Assembly: GCA_937921505.1 (NCBI GenBank)
Contig: CAKZUB010000034.1
Location: 1 to 58,195 of the forward strand
Length of the DNA: 58,195 nt
Direction of reading: 5' to 3'
Origin: an uncultured Clostridia bacterium
Lineage (GTDB): Bacteria; Bacillota; Clostridia; Lachnospirales; Cellulosilyticaceae
Positions 17,767 through 26,658 of this stretch are shown here, in pieces; positions within the stretch are counted from its first letter, which is position 1, and each line of letters opens with the position of its first letter. Under the pieces are notes generated by a model. That model searched no databases, was not told where the DNA came from, and worked only from the letters and a program-made list of their open reading frames with translations. The position numbers were made by a program, and so were the translations under genes.

Positions 17767-18577
17767 AATGATAATTGAAGCCTTACAATATGATTTTATT
17801 CTCAAGGCACTTTTAGTAGGTTCGCTTATTTCAATTTGCTGCTCGTGTCTCGGGGTTTTCCTTGTATTAAAAAAGTTTTCTATGATTGGGGACGGGCTCG
17901 CACATGTAAGTTTTGCAACAGTTGCTATTGCTCTACTTCTATCTGCTTCACAACTGATTGTTTCTATTCCTATAGTCATATTAGCCTCATTCTTGATACT
18001 CAAATTGAACGAGAAAGCAGATTTACATGGTGATGCTGCTATAGGTCTTGTTTCATCTTTTTCTATTGCCCTCGGTGTTTTGATTTCAAGTATGGCAAAG
18101 GGCTTTAACGTAGATTTAATGAGCTACCTTTTTGGAAGCATACTCGTGATCAGTGACATGGATGTTAGAATTTCTATTGCTTTATCAGTAGTAGTTATTT
18201 TAATGGTTTTCTTTTTTTATAATAGCTTAGTTGCGATTACCTACGATGAAGAATTTGCAAAAGTTATGGGACTTAATACCAACGCTATGAATTATCTAGT
18301 AGCTATGTTAACTTCTATAACTATTGCTGCAGGTATTAGAGTTGTTGGAACGATGCTTATTTCCAGCCTCATTATTTTTCCTACAGTTACTGCTCTTCAG
18401 CTTTCAAGGGGTTTTAAAGGAACTATTATCATTTCATCAATAGTTTCTGTAAGCTGCGTCATCATGGGAGTTTTTTTATCCTTTATTTTTAATCTTCCAA
18501 CAGGAGCTTGTATTGTTATCCTTAACGCACTATGTTTTGCCATTTTTTTCTGTATAAAGAAACTCAATATTATATAA
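17750..18577 (+). CDS. znuB: Zinc ABC transporter permease ZnuB
   Basis: A 275-residue permease of the ABC-3 family with about eight membrane segments (SISCCCLG-like start, KKFSMIGDGLAHVSFA, VGTMLISSLIIFP). ATG 17750 has TGGAGG 7 bases ahead and overlaps the end of znuC by 17 bases; the start at 17708 would overlap more and lacks a binding site. The operon ends at the palindrome at 18589. Confidence 0.95.
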   Translation: MENAVKMIIEALQYDFILKALLVGSLISICCSCLGVFLVLKKFSMIGDGLAHVSFATVAIALLLSASQLIVSIPIVILASFLILKLNEKADLHGDAAIGLVSSFSIALGVLISSMAKGFNVDLMSYLFGSILVISDMDVRISIALSVVVILMVFFFYNSLVAITYDEEFAKVMGLNTNAMNYLVAMLTSITIAAGIRVVGTMLISSLIIFPTVTALQLSRGFKGTIIISSIVSVSCVIMGVFLSFIFNLPTGACIVILNALCFAIFFCIKKLNII

Positions 18578-18588
18578 TAGACATATAC

Positions 18589-18640
18589 GCATCATAAAAA
18601 GGAAGGATATCCGGTAGAATATCCTTCCTTTTTATGATGC
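18589..18640. terminator. Perfect 22-bp palindromic bidirectional terminator
   Basis: Arms 18589-18610 and 18619-18640 are exact reverse complements with an 8-base loop. A-runs and T-runs in the arms provide a U-tract in both directions between the convergent znuB and yacL-like genes. Confidence 0.9.
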
Positions 18641-18650
18641 ATTCTACTTG

Positions 18651-19709
18651 CTAAGCTTTTAGCACCTTAGCAAAAATCATTCTTCCAGCTGATGTTTGAA
18701 GTACCGTGCTTACTATAATGCTAACTGTAGATCCTACATGCTTTTTGCCGCCCTCTATAACAATCATTGTGCCATCATTTAAATAAGCCAATCCTTGTTC
18801 TTGTTCTTTGCCTTCTTTGACAATTGTTACGGTCATTTCTTCATTTGGTAGTAATATAGGTTTAACTGCATTAGCTAAATCATTGATATTAAGAACTTGT
18901 ACTTTTTGAAGCCTAGCAACCTTATTAAGATTAAAGTCATTGGTTACAACTTTACCTTGAATTTGTTTGGCTAGTTTTAGAAGCTTGCTGTCTACTTCAT
19001 CTAAATCCACATAATCAATATCTAACACTTCAACTGGAATACCTTTTATGCCTTTAAGTTCATTTAATATATCCAGTCCTCTTCTTCCTCTATTTCTTTT
19101 AAGTGAATCTGAGGAATCTGCTATATGCCTAAGTTCATCTAAGACAAAAGAAGGAATAATCACTTTCCCTTCTATAAATCCCGTTGTCATAATATCTAAA
19201 ATCCTTCCATCAATGATGACACTTGTATCTAGTATTTTAGGATGCGATTGAGATAAGATTTCTCCTTTTTTACTAATCCAACCTTTAATCTCTTCTTTCT
19301 TAAGATGCACAAGATAAATACCAAAACAGCCAAGACCTAAATACAACAATGCAATAAATATTTGAGTCATAAGTTGTGTCCTATCAACTATAAAAGCTGT
19401 ACTTATAAGATTAGCAACCGCGAGTCCAATAGTAAGACCACTAATATACATAATTATTTCTTGCATAGGATATTTGTTTAGGGCTTGTTCTAATTTAACA
19501 TAAATATTATGAGCTACTGGAATACTTAATGTAAAAAACATAAGTGCAAAGATAATGATAAATAGAATAAGTTCTTTATTAAGATACCAACTATTAAGTA
19601 TGCCACTAACTTGACTAGGTATAACTCGCATGTTCTCCATTTCCGTAACCCCAAGTCCAACGATGCCCGCTATTAGTCCTGAAAATAAGATTCTTATGAT
19701 CCGTTTCAT
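18651..19709 (-). CDS. YacL-like PIN and TRAM domain membrane protein
   Basis: A 352-residue protein with four N-terminal membrane helices (to about residue 135), a PIN nuclease domain (LDTSVIIDGRILDI with the catalytic Asp; later DEVDSKLLKLA and VTNDFNLNKVA) and a C-terminal TRAM domain (about 285-345). This is the architecture of Bacillus YacL, a presumed membrane-tethered ribonuclease. It is the last gene of the rnz-tsaD operon. Confidence 0.92.
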   Translation of the reverse strand: MKRIIRILFSGLIAGIVGLGVTEMENMRVIPSQVSGILNSWYLNKELILFIIIFALMFFTLSIPVAHNIYVKLEQALNKYPMQEIIMYISGLTIGLAVANLISTAFIVDRTQLMTQIFIALLYLGLGCFGIYLVHLKKEEIKGWISKKGEILSQSHPKILDTSVIIDGRILDIMTTGFIEGKVIIPSFVLDELRHIADSSDSLKRNRGRRGLDILNELKGIKGIPVEVLDIDYVDLDEVDSKLLKLAKQIQGKVVTNDFNLNKVARLQKVQVLNINDLANAVKPILLPNEEMTVTIVKEGKEQEQGLAYLNDGTMIVIEGGKKHVGSTVSIIVSTVLQTSAGRMIFAKVLKA

Positions 19710-19729
19710 TTTGTCCTCCTTTTCTTAAG

Positions 19730-20746
19730 TTATTTTTTACCAAGAGGAAGATTAGGTACTGCATTAAGACTCATACCAGCTCTTGTACCTTGCAAATACT
19801 CATAGTACGCCGCACAACCTATCATAGCTGCATTATCTGTACAAAGTAGTACTTCTGGATAGTATAGTTGAATATTGTTTTTTTTACAAGACTCTGTCAT
19901 GGCTTCTCTAAGCCCAGTATTAGCCGCTACGCCTCCTGCTAGAGCAATCTTGCTCATATTTTTTTCTTTTGCGAGTCTAATAGTTTTTGTAACCAGTACG
20001 TCTATTACACTTGATTGAAATGCGGCAGCTACATCCTCATTGTCAATCACTTCACCTTTCATCTTGCACCCATTAACATAGTTGAGTACCGCTGATTTTA
20101 CACCGCTAAAACTAAAATCATAGCCTTCATCTAGCATGGCTCTTGGAAACTTAATAGCATCTTTATTGCCTTCTTTAGCAAGCTTATCGACTTTGGGTCC
20201 TCCAGGATACGATAATCCTATTGCTCTTGCTACCTTATCATAAGCTTCACCTGCTGCATCATCTCTTGTTCTTCCTATAATCTCGTAAGTTGTATAATCT
20301 TTAACCATTACAAGATGAGTATGTCCTCCTGATACTATAAGACACACAAAGGGTGGCTTAAGTGTTGGATGTGCAATGTAATTAGCTGCAATATGCCCCT
20401 CTATATGATGTACAGGAACTAATGGCTTATCTTTTGCAAAAGCTATTGCTTTAGCTGCAACTACACCTACAAGTAAAGCCCCAACTAATCCCGGCCCATA
20501 GGTTACACCTATTACATCTATATCATCTAATGAAAGATTTGCCTTTTCGAGTGCTTCTATAATCACTAAGTTGATTTTTTCTACGTGCATTCTTGAAGCA
20601 ATTTCTGGTACAACTCCACCATATTTTTCATGTAAGTCTATTTGGGTAGAAATAATATTGGATAAAACTTCTCTGCCATTTTGTACTACTGCTGCCGATG
20701 TCTCATCACAAGATGTTTCAATAGCCAGTACTTTAATGTTATTCAT
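19730..20746 (-). CDS. tsaD: tRNA threonylcarbamoyladenosine transferase TsaD
   Basis: A 338-residue Kae1/Qri7-family enzyme that completes the t6A37 modification of ANN-decoding tRNAs. [10 protein letters not shown], the metal-binding VHHIEGH and SGGHTHLV are visible, as is [12 protein letters not shown] near the C-terminus. ATG 20746 has GGAGGAG ahead and overlaps the previous gene by 8 bases. ATG 20770 would add eight unrelated residues. Confidence 0.97.
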   Translation of the reverse strand: MNNIKVLAIETSCDETSAAVVQNGREVLSNIISTQIDLHEKYGGVVPEIASRMHVEKINLVIIEALEKANLSLDDIDVIGVTYGPGLVGALLVGVVAAKAIAFAKDKPLVPVHHIEGHIAANYIAHPTLKPPFVCLIVSGGHTHLVMVKDYTTYEIIGRTRDDAAGEAYDKVARAIGLSYPGGPKVDKLAKEGNKDAIKFPRAMLDEGYDFSFSGVKSAVLNYVNGCKMKGEVIDNEDVAAAFQSSVIDVLVTKTIRLAKEKNMSKIALAGGVAANTGLREAMTESCKKNNIQLYYPEVLLCTDNAAMIGCAAYYEYLQGTRAGMSLNAVPNLPLGKK

Positions 20747-21299
20747 CTTTAGACTCCTCCAACTGATCATTCTCTATTTTTGAATCTTGCCATGAAGTAA
20801 TTTTCCACCCACTCGGGGTATTGTCTAAGTTATATAACCGACTCATATCACCACTATTGATATAATAAATCACTCTAACTTGCGCTTTATTGCCATTATC
20901 ACTATAAATAACTTCTTCTGTTTTACTGCCTAAAAGTTTAAGCATCTTAATATTATTTTCTTCTTTCTCTGCTAAAATAGTGTTTATCTGACTTTCTTTA
21001 TTATTAAGTGATAGTAGTTCCTCACTATAAAGCTTTCTTATGACATTGGCATACAGCTCTATATGCTCGTCCTGCATTTTCTTACTATATAAATAACTCA
21101 TTATTTTATTGTGGATCTCTATTAATTCTTTAGGGGAATTCGGATAATTTTCATCTATCTGCGCATTATCGCTTTCAAGCTCCGCTGGTATGTCTATATT
21201 TTGACCTCCTCGGTTTAAATATGGGTTACGATTACTCACTATAAATAAAAAAGAAAAACATAGTGCAAACATGAATAATACTAATACTAATTTTTTCAT
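20739..21299 (-). CDS. Small exported or membrane-anchored protein, DUF6715-like
   Basis: A 186-residue protein with one N-terminal hydrophobic segment (about residues 3-22) and a soluble, charged remainder. The stretch [18 protein letters not shown] and the C-terminal GWKITSW resemble the DUF6715 proteins of Lachnospiraceae; this is from memory and tentative. It sits between rnz and tsaD with overlaps, so it is cotranscribed with them. Function unknown. Confidence 0.72.
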   Translation of the reverse strand: MKKLVLVLFMFALCFSFLFIVSNRNPYLNRGGQNIDIPAELESDNAQIDENYPNSPKELIEIHNKIMSYLYSKKMQDEHIELYANVIRKLYSEELLSLNNKESQINTILAEKEENNIKMLKLLGSKTEEVIYSDNGNKAQVRVIYYINSGDMSRLYNLDNTPSGWKITSWQDSKIENDQLEESKDE

Positions 21300-21321
21300 A
21301 TCTATCCCCCATTTCTAATCA

Positions 21322-22233
21322 TTATTCTTCCTTAAATTCTAACGTAGTTGTCATTCTGTCATATCCAGCAACAGTATTATTAAATATTTCTTTAATGTTA
21401 TCTATGTTGATATAAGATCCAACTAGAGCCGGACTAAAGTGTGTAAGCCATAATTTTTTAACATTTGAAGCTTTAGCGAGCCTCCCCGCTTCACTTCCCA
21501 GCATATGCTTATGTTTTTTCACTTGATCTAGATACTCATCTTGCATATACATCGCCTCACATACAAATAAATCTGCCCCTTGTATAAACTCTTCTAATTC
21601 ATTGATAGGCCTACAATCTGTGCAATAGGATACCTTTAAACCTTTTCGTGCGTCTCCAAGTACCATGTCTGGCGTATAAGTATATTGGTCCTGGGCAATA
21701 GTCTGCCCCTGCTGCAGTCTTTTCCAATACTTTTGTGGAACATTATTCTGTTTTGCTTTTTCTACAATAAACTTAGGATGCCTTTTATTTTCTATGGTAT
21801 AAGCAAAGCACTTAACATTATGCGGAACTGGGAGAATGTTAATACAAAATTCACCTAAAGATACTGTTTGTTTTTCATAATTAAGCTCCATAAGTACAAT
21901 TTTAAATGGAAGATCTCTACAAATACAAGTTAGTCCCTCTACTATTTTTTTAAGCCCTGGAGGACCTATAATAGTGAGCGGCTCCTTTCTGCCTGAATTT
22001 CCAATAGTCAAAAGAAGTCCCGGAAGTCCCGTTACATGATCTCCATGATAGTGTGTAAAACATATAATATCAATTGTCTTATATCCCCATCCAAGGATCC
22101 TCATAGTTACTTGAGTACCTTCTCCACAATCTATCAAAAGTTTTCTTCCATTATATCTTGCTAAAAGAGACGTTAAATATCTCTCAGGCAGAGGAAGCAT
22201 ACCACCTGTTCCTAATAAACAAATATCTAACAT
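21322..22233 (-). CDS. rnz: Ribonuclease Z
   Basis: A 303-residue metallo-beta-lactamase-fold endonuclease for tRNA 3' ends. The zinc motif is THYHGDHVTG, GTGGMLPLPER opens the fold, and GRKLLIDCGEGTQ is a family signature. ATG 22233 follows GAAAGGA closely and is preferred over 22311, whose 26 extra residues are not family-like. First gene of a minus-strand operon, divergent from feoAB. Confidence 0.94.
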   Translation of the reverse strand: MLDICLLGTGGMLPLPERYLTSLLARYNGRKLLIDCGEGTQVTMRILGWGYKTIDIICFTHYHGDHVTGLPGLLLTIGNSGRKEPLTIIGPPGLKKIVEGLTCICRDLPFKIVLMELNYEKQTVSLGEFCINILPVPHNVKCFAYTIENKRHPKFIVEKAKQNNVPQKYWKRLQQGQTIAQDQYTYTPDMVLGDARKGLKVSYCTDCRPINELEEFIQGADLFVCEAMYMQDEYLDQVKKHKHMLGSEAGRLAKASNVKKLWLTHFSPALVGSYINIDNIKEIFNNTVAGYDRMTTTLEFKEE

Positions 22234-22346
22234 ATTCACTTTCCTTTCTATTATACTTTCATTATAGCCTTTTATATCCATTGTTACAATAATATCACCT
22301 ACTTTATCCATATTAACTGTAGTTTAAAAATAGTTAATAGTGTTTA

Positions 22347-22375
22347 TTGACAATTATTCTCATTTATTTTATACT
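22347..22375 (+). promoter_or_regulatory. feoAB promoter with a Fur-like box
   Basis: TTGACA (22347-22352), a 17-base spacer and TATACT (22370-22375) form a near-consensus promoter. TGACAATTATTCTCA (22348-22362) matches the 7-1-7 Fur core TGATAAT-N-ATTATCA at 12 of 14 positions and covers the -35 element and part of the spacer, so iron repression of feoAB is likely. Confidence 0.75.
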
Positions 22376-22411
22376 ATTAATGAATTTATAAAGAGTTTCG
22401 GAGGCTTTATT

Positions 22412-22636
22412 ATGTCAAAAACATTATGTGATTTGCAAATTGGTTCAACTGGCATTATCGTAAGTATTACTGCCCCTCTTTCTATTAAACAACGTTTTAT
22501 GGATATGGGGCTTGTAAAGGGCACTTCTGTAACGATCGAAAAACTAGCTCCTCTAGGAAATCCTATGCAAATTTCACTTAAAGGATATAGCTTATGTGTT
22601 CGTAAAGAAGATGCTAAATATATTCTTATTGCATAG
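22412..22636 (+). CDS. feoA: Ferrous iron transport protein FeoA
   Basis: A 74-residue SH3-like cytoplasmic protein that works with FeoB. Family marks are MDMGLVKGTSV and the C-terminal SLCVRKEDAKYI. ATG 22412 has CGGAGG 8 bases ahead; the ORF start at 22340 lies within the promoter. A dispersed repeat separates it from feoB. Confidence 0.94.
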   Translation: MSKTLCDLQIGSTGIIVSITAPLSIKQRFMDMGLVKGTSVTIEKLAPLGNPMQISLKGYSLCVRKEDAKYILIA

Positions 22637-22669
22637 AACAATCTTTAATTTACTAATAAACTAATCATT

Positions 22670-22752
22670 TTTATATCCATTGCATATCACAATCTATTTG
22701 TTTGTGATACTGCCACAAATACAAAGTTGGAAGTGGTTTTCTTTTACCCTTC
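22670..22752 (+). repeat. Dispersed two-hairpin repeat, copy C
   Basis: It aligns with 254-332 and 6042-6121: ATCCATTGCATATCACAA, then TTGTGATACTGCCAC, then an imperfect version of the AAGTTGAAAG/CTTTCAAC hairpin. It occupies most of the feoA-feoB intercistronic space and ends just before the GGAGG of feoB. It could tune feoB translation or message stability, but copies elsewhere argue for a mobile or repetitive origin. Confidence 0.68.
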
Positions 22753-22766
22753 ATCTGGAGGTTACG

Positions 22767-24776
22767 ATGAATAAGCGTATTACTATCGCTTTAGCTGGCA
22801 ATCCTAATATTGGAAAAACAACATTATTCAATGAACTCACTGGTTCACGCTATACAGTTGGGAATTGGGCTGGTGTAACTGTTGAAAAAAAAGAAGCACT
22901 ATTTACTTATAAAAATACTGAAATTAATTTAGTTGATTTACCAGGAACTTATAGCCTCTCTGCTTTTTCTCTTGATGAGAGTATTGCTCGCAATTATATT
23001 GTGACTGAGAATCCTGATGTTATTTTAAACCTGGTAGATGCTTCTAATTTGGAACGGAATTTATACCTCACCTTGCAGCTACTAGAACTTGGGAAACCAG
23101 TAGTTCTAGCTTTAAATATGATGGATATGGCTGCTGAAAAAGGTCTGCAAATTGATATTATGGGACTATCTTCTTTACTTGGTATCCCGATTATTCCTAT
23201 TGTGGCTTCTAAAAAAACAGGCATAAATGATCTATTAGATCATTTAGTACATCCTGTGTATAGCCATTTAGTCCCTACATATCAACTAACTTATTCCGGT
23301 TTTATCGAAAGTCGCATAACTCATATCACGCATTTACTTAAAGATACCCCCTTGAATGCTTCTCCTCGTTGGATTGCCCTTAAAATACTTGAAGGGGATG
23401 CTGGCATTCTAGCTCTATTACCAACAGACATACAAACAAAAATCATTAACTATACTCAAAATGTTATATCTGAGCATATTAAACCATCGATTACAGATAA
23501 AAAGTATGAATATATTTCTGATATTATTTCAAAAATTACGACACGTTCTTCTTCTTTGACACCTTCACTTACCTCTAAAATTGACCAAGTTGTAACCCAT
23601 AAGTGGCTAGGTATACCTTTATTTGCTGCTATTATGTTTATTATTTTTTATTTTACTTTTAACTTAGTCGGAAACCCTTTAGCTGGTATTTTGGAGTTAG
23701 TTTTTGCTTATGTTACGCAATCTTGCAGCAGTTTACTTACTACTTTGGGTGTTGCGCCTGGGTTAAAGGCTCTTATAGTAGATGGTATCCTAAGTGGTGT
23801 TTTTGGTGTACTTACGTTTTTGCCTAATATCGCTTGTTTATTCATTGCACTAACTATTTTAGAAGATACAGGTTATATGGCCCGAGTTGCATTTATTATG
23901 GATGAACTTATGAAAACAATTGGCTTAAATGGTAAAGCTATTATACCTATGCTTCTTGGCTTCGGGTGTAATGTTCCGGCTATTATGGGGACCCGCACCA
24001 TAGAAAATGAAAAAGATCGTTTTACATCTATTTTAATAAATCCTTTTTTTTCTTGCAGTGCAAGGCTGCCTATATTTACTTTATTTGCCTCAGCCTTTTT
24101 TCCAGGTAATGAAGCTATTGTTATCTTTTCCCTTTACTTTTTAGGGATTATAGTAGCTATTTTGGTGGCTTATATCTTTAAAAAGACACTTTTCAAATCA
24201 GATGGCATGCCTTTTATTATGGAACTTCCGTCTTATCATATGCCTTCTTTTAGACATATTGCAAGTCAAGTATGGGAAAAGGTACAAGGATTTCTCGTTA
24301 AAGCTGGAACCATTATTTTTGCAGCCTCTGTCGTCTTGTGGTTTATGCTGAATTTTAATTTTAATGGTCCCACTGGGATGACTGATAGCTTTGGTGCTGT
24401 AATAGGAAAAGCCATTGCTCCTATTTTTGCACCTCTTGGCTTTGGAAATTGGCAGGCTGCTTTGTCACTTATTGCTGGTGTTGTGGGCAAGGAAATCGTT
24501 GTTTCTAACATGGCTATTGTCTATGGTCTTGGTGGTGGTGGTGGTGATTATCTAACGAGCTTTCACTCTACCCTTACTAGTACCTTTACACCTCTAAGTG
24601 CTTATAGCTTTTTAGTCTTTACACTTTTATATGTACCTTGTATAGGAACTCTAGGTGCTGTTAAAAGAGAAACCAATAGTTATAAATGGGTTGCCTTTTC
24701 ATCTATTTATCAAGTAATGATTGCTTGGTTAGTGTCTTTTATGATTATAAACATTGGTCATTTAATCGGATTTTAA
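22767..24776 (+). CDS. feoB: Ferrous iron transporter FeoB
   Basis: A 669-residue inner-membrane iron permease. The N-terminal GTPase domain has G1 GNPNIGKTT, G3 DLPGTYSLS and G4 NMMD, then a helical linker. The C-terminal channel has paired Gate regions (FLPNIACLFIALTILEDTGY; GFGCNVPAIMGTR) and the conserved GVVGKEIVVSNMA. ATG 22767 has TGGAGG 6 bases ahead; the ORF start at 22680 lies in the repeat. It ends at a palindromic terminator. Confidence 0.97.
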   Translation: MNKRITIALAGNPNIGKTTLFNELTGSRYTVGNWAGVTVEKKEALFTYKNTEINLVDLPGTYSLSAFSLDESIARNYIVTENPDVILNLVDASNLERNLYLTLQLLELGKPVVLALNMMDMAAEKGLQIDIMGLSSLLGIPIIPIVASKKTGINDLLDHLVHPVYSHLVPTYQLTYSGFIESRITHITHLLKDTPLNASPRWIALKILEGDAGILALLPTDIQTKIINYTQNVISEHIKPSITDKKYEYISDIISKITTRSSSLTPSLTSKIDQVVTHKWLGIPLFAAIMFIIFYFTFNLVGNPLAGILELVFAYVTQSCSSLLTTLGVAPGLKALIVDGILSGVFGVLTFLPNIACLFIALTILEDTGYMARVAFIMDELMKTIGLNGKAIIPMLLGFGCNVPAIMGTRTIENEKDRFTSILINPFFSCSARLPIFTLFASAFFPGNEAIVIFSLYFLGIIVAILVAYIFKKTLFKSDGMPFIMELPSYHMPSFRHIASQVWEKVQGFLVKAGTIIFAASVVLWFMLNFNFNGPTGMTDSFGAVIGKAIAPIFAPLGFGNWQAALSLIAGVVGKEIVVSNMAIVYGLGGGGGDYLTSFHSTLTSTFTPLSAYSFLVFTLLYVPCIGTLGAVKRETNSYKWVAFSSIYQVMIAWLVSFMIINIGHLIGF

Positions 24777-24779
24777 AGA

Positions 24780-24829
24780 CAACAAAAAACAGACATTTAA
24801 GATTAATTTTAAATGTCTGTTTTTTGTTG
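24780..24829. terminator. Perfect 21-bp palindromic bidirectional terminator
   Basis: Arms 24780-24800 and 24809-24829 are exact reverse complements, each with an A or T run (CAAAAAACAG/CTGTTTTTTG). It lies between the convergent feoB gene and the small gene ending at 24837. Confidence 0.9.
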
Positions 24830-24836
24830 CTTATTT

Positions 24837-25148
24837 TTACTTACATAGTTCAATCTGATAAGCTTCGTTTAATAATCTAAGTTCTTCTTCTGAATAAAAG
24901 AATATATCTTCTATATAAACATCTTCAATTGGAATGGCAAATCCTTCTGTCCAACTTTCATAACACCTTTCACAAATGTTAAATGAGTGTGTGGTTAAAT
25001 CTTTAGAAGAAAAATATCCCCACGACTTCTCAATATGCAAATAATCCATATATGTGTCTACAACCTCTGTCTTAACAATTTCTTTGCCACAACAATTACA
25101 ATAGATTTTGTCCTTGTCCGTCACACTCGCTGTCTTGTAATTATCCAA
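24837..25148 (-). CDS. Small protein with a possible zinc ribbon, unknown function
   Basis: About 103 residues. Two CxxC pairs, YCNCCGKEI and NICERCYESW, are spaced about 42 residues apart and suggest a zinc ribbon. The rest is acidic and not recognised. The start is uncertain: ATG 25169 lacks a binding site, while TTG 25148 follows AGGGGGT by 8 bases and is preferred. It is monocistronic and convergent with feoB. Confidence 0.65.
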   Translation of the reverse strand: MDNYKTASVTDKDKIYCNCCGKEIVKTEVVDTYMDYLHIEKSWGYFSSKDLTTHSFNICERCYESWTEGFAIPIEDVYIEDIFFYSEEELRLLNEAYQIELCK

Positions 25149-25520
25149 TACCTGGCACCCCCTCCGCATAATGTACGGCTTCTAACTTATAACCCCTATT
25201 AGGTTGTCTTACACTTACCTTGATCACACCTCTATACTAGGCGTAGTCCCTGTTATCATTATAAACGTTTGCCTTATATAAGTATATAGGTAAATTTTAT
25301 ATATTAAGTACTAGTCCTAGTAGTATTATATTAATCACTACAACTTTTAATGCCTTATATTTTAGCAAAGCATAAAAAGCTTATGAAAATTTTAGCATAA
25401 TTTTATGCTCTAAGGTTATAATAATTTAGAGATGATTATGATTCCTCCCCATTCAATTATCTCACACCTAACAATTCTTTAAAGCGATAGTCTATCTATC
25501 GCTTCTTTCTTATCTTATTT

Positions 25521-25635
25521 TATAGAGAAACAACCTATAAACTTAAGTTATTCATCTATGCAGAGTTGTCTCTCATAATGATTTCAAATCATACATCACC
25601 AGAAATAACTTAAATTTAAAAATGTGAAATATATA
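25521..25635. repeat. MITE-like inverted-repeat element, copy 2
   Basis: This 115-bp stretch aligns end to end with the reverse complement of 4116-4229. Its ends are TATAGAGAAACAACC and, inverted, TATATATTTCACATT; the inner inverted repeat is AACTTAAGTTATT against AATAACTTAAATT. No ORF. The remaining gap 25149-25520 is AT-rich with nothing else recognised. Confidence 0.75.
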
Positions 25636-25650
25636 ACATATAAAATGACA

Positions 25651-25697
25651 TAAAGAATCCCACTTAAGTTTTTTTAAAACTTAAGTGGGATTCTTTA
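25651..25697 (-). terminator. Perfect 22-bp hairpin terminator
   Basis: Arms 25651-25672 and 25676-25697 (AAAGAATCCCACTTAAG and its complement) enclose a 3-base loop. It lies 16 bases after the stop of the minus-strand gene ending at 25714. Confidence 0.85.
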
Positions 25698-25713
25698 TAG
25701 ACTCATTCTAAAG

Positions 25714-26070
25714 TTATATAAGTTGTTTTTGCTTTAGCTCGCTAAGTATTCTTTGATTATAATTTCTAAACTCATTTGTTCCTCTTTCCCTATCTCCTGG
25801 AATACTAGGGCTATAAGCTATATACTCTTGTAATACATCTAGCTTTTCTTCTTTACCATCATTATAAATACGTACATGCGCATGACCACTTCTCGTATTT
25901 ATGCCATAGTACTCCAAGAACATGCCTCTTTCATCTTCTTCTACTACAAATTTGATAGTCCATCCAGCCTTAGGTATAGCTTTGTTATTTCCTATAAACA
26001 CATCTGCTTCATCAATAGTTATATGCCAAGGTTCAAAGGTTTTAGAAAACACTTCTTTAATCTTACACAT
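25714..26070 (-). CDS. Hypothetical protein
   Basis: A 118-residue soluble protein with no signal or membrane segment. It has a beta-rich-looking middle (WTIKFVVEEDERGMFLEYYG, GHAHVRIYNDG) and a charged C-terminus. I do not recognise a family. GGAGGGG lies just ahead of the ATG and a strong terminator follows, so it is very likely a real monocistronic gene. Confidence 0.7.
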   Translation of the reverse strand: MCKIKEVFSKTFEPWHITIDEADVFIGNNKAIPKAGWTIKFVVEEDERGMFLEYYGINTRSGHAHVRIYNDGKEEKLDVLQEYIAYSPSIPGDRERGTNEFRNYNQRILSELKQKQLI

Positions 26071-26214
26071 ATTTTCCCCTCCAAACTACTTTATTAATCC
26101 TTTTAGGAAGATTCCTTATTATATTATCAGTCTGATGATACATATGTTCACTCCTTTATAAGATTTAAATGTATTTATAGATAGTATTTTATATAACAGC
26201 TATTTATATTCAAA

Positions 26215-26250
26215 AAAAGTAGTACTAAACTGTTGTTTAGTACTACTTTT
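26215..26250 (-). terminator. Hairpin terminator after the DUF3892 gene
   Basis: AAAAGTAGTACTAAAC (26215-26230) and its complement (26235-26250) form a perfect 16-bp stem with a 4-base loop. On the minus strand it is followed by a run of seven T. Confidence 0.9.
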
Positions 26251-26260
26251 AGCTAACACA

Positions 26261-26575
26261 TTATTCCATTTGTGTAATGGAGGGTAAATTATCAAGATTG
26301 TTAGATTCATCTCCATCTGGTAAAGACCTAATATACTCTTTACCACTCTTAGATACAGATACCCCCACATGTTCGATTTGACCTTGTTTTGCAAGCGAGA
26401 TAGCCTGTTGAACGTTTATTTTTTCTCCTGAGGATAAAACATATCCTACAACTTGATTATCCTGTTTTATAAACTTTACAATTTGTTGGGCACCAGGACC
26501 CCCTTCTGATGTTACACGGTTAATATTTTTAGGAAGATTGCCCAGACTATTATTATTTTGATTTTCACTTTGCAT
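26261..26575 (-). CDS. DUF3892 domain protein
   Basis: A 104-residue protein. The DUF3892 pattern is visible as VVGYVLSSGEKINVQQAISL followed by AKQGQIEHV and the C-terminal GKEYIRSLPDGDESNNLDN. The N-terminal 25 residues are Asn-rich. Function unknown. It has its own terminator and a ribosome binding site (AGGAGT), so it is probably monocistronic, downstream of glmM. Confidence 0.85.
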   Translation of the reverse strand: MQSENQNNNSLGNLPKNINRVTSEGGPGAQQIVKFIKQDNQVVGYVLSSGEKINVQQAISLAKQGQIEHVGVSVSKSGKEYIRSLPDGDESNNLDNLPSITQME

Positions 26576-26658
26576 AGTGTTACTCCTTTATCAATTTCAA
26601 TGGATTTAGAGTTAGTATTTTATATCTAAACGATTTATATGCAAAGAGTATTTTTTAT

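Noticed and set aside
24686..24880. A 64-codon plus-strand ORF across the end of feoB and its terminator
   Set aside because: It overlaps feoB in another frame and runs through a terminator hairpin.
25170..25520. A possible structured RNA upstream of the gene at 24837
   Set aside because: The minus-strand reading has some local pairing but no match to SRP RNA, tmRNA, 6S RNA, T-box or tRNA features that I could identify.
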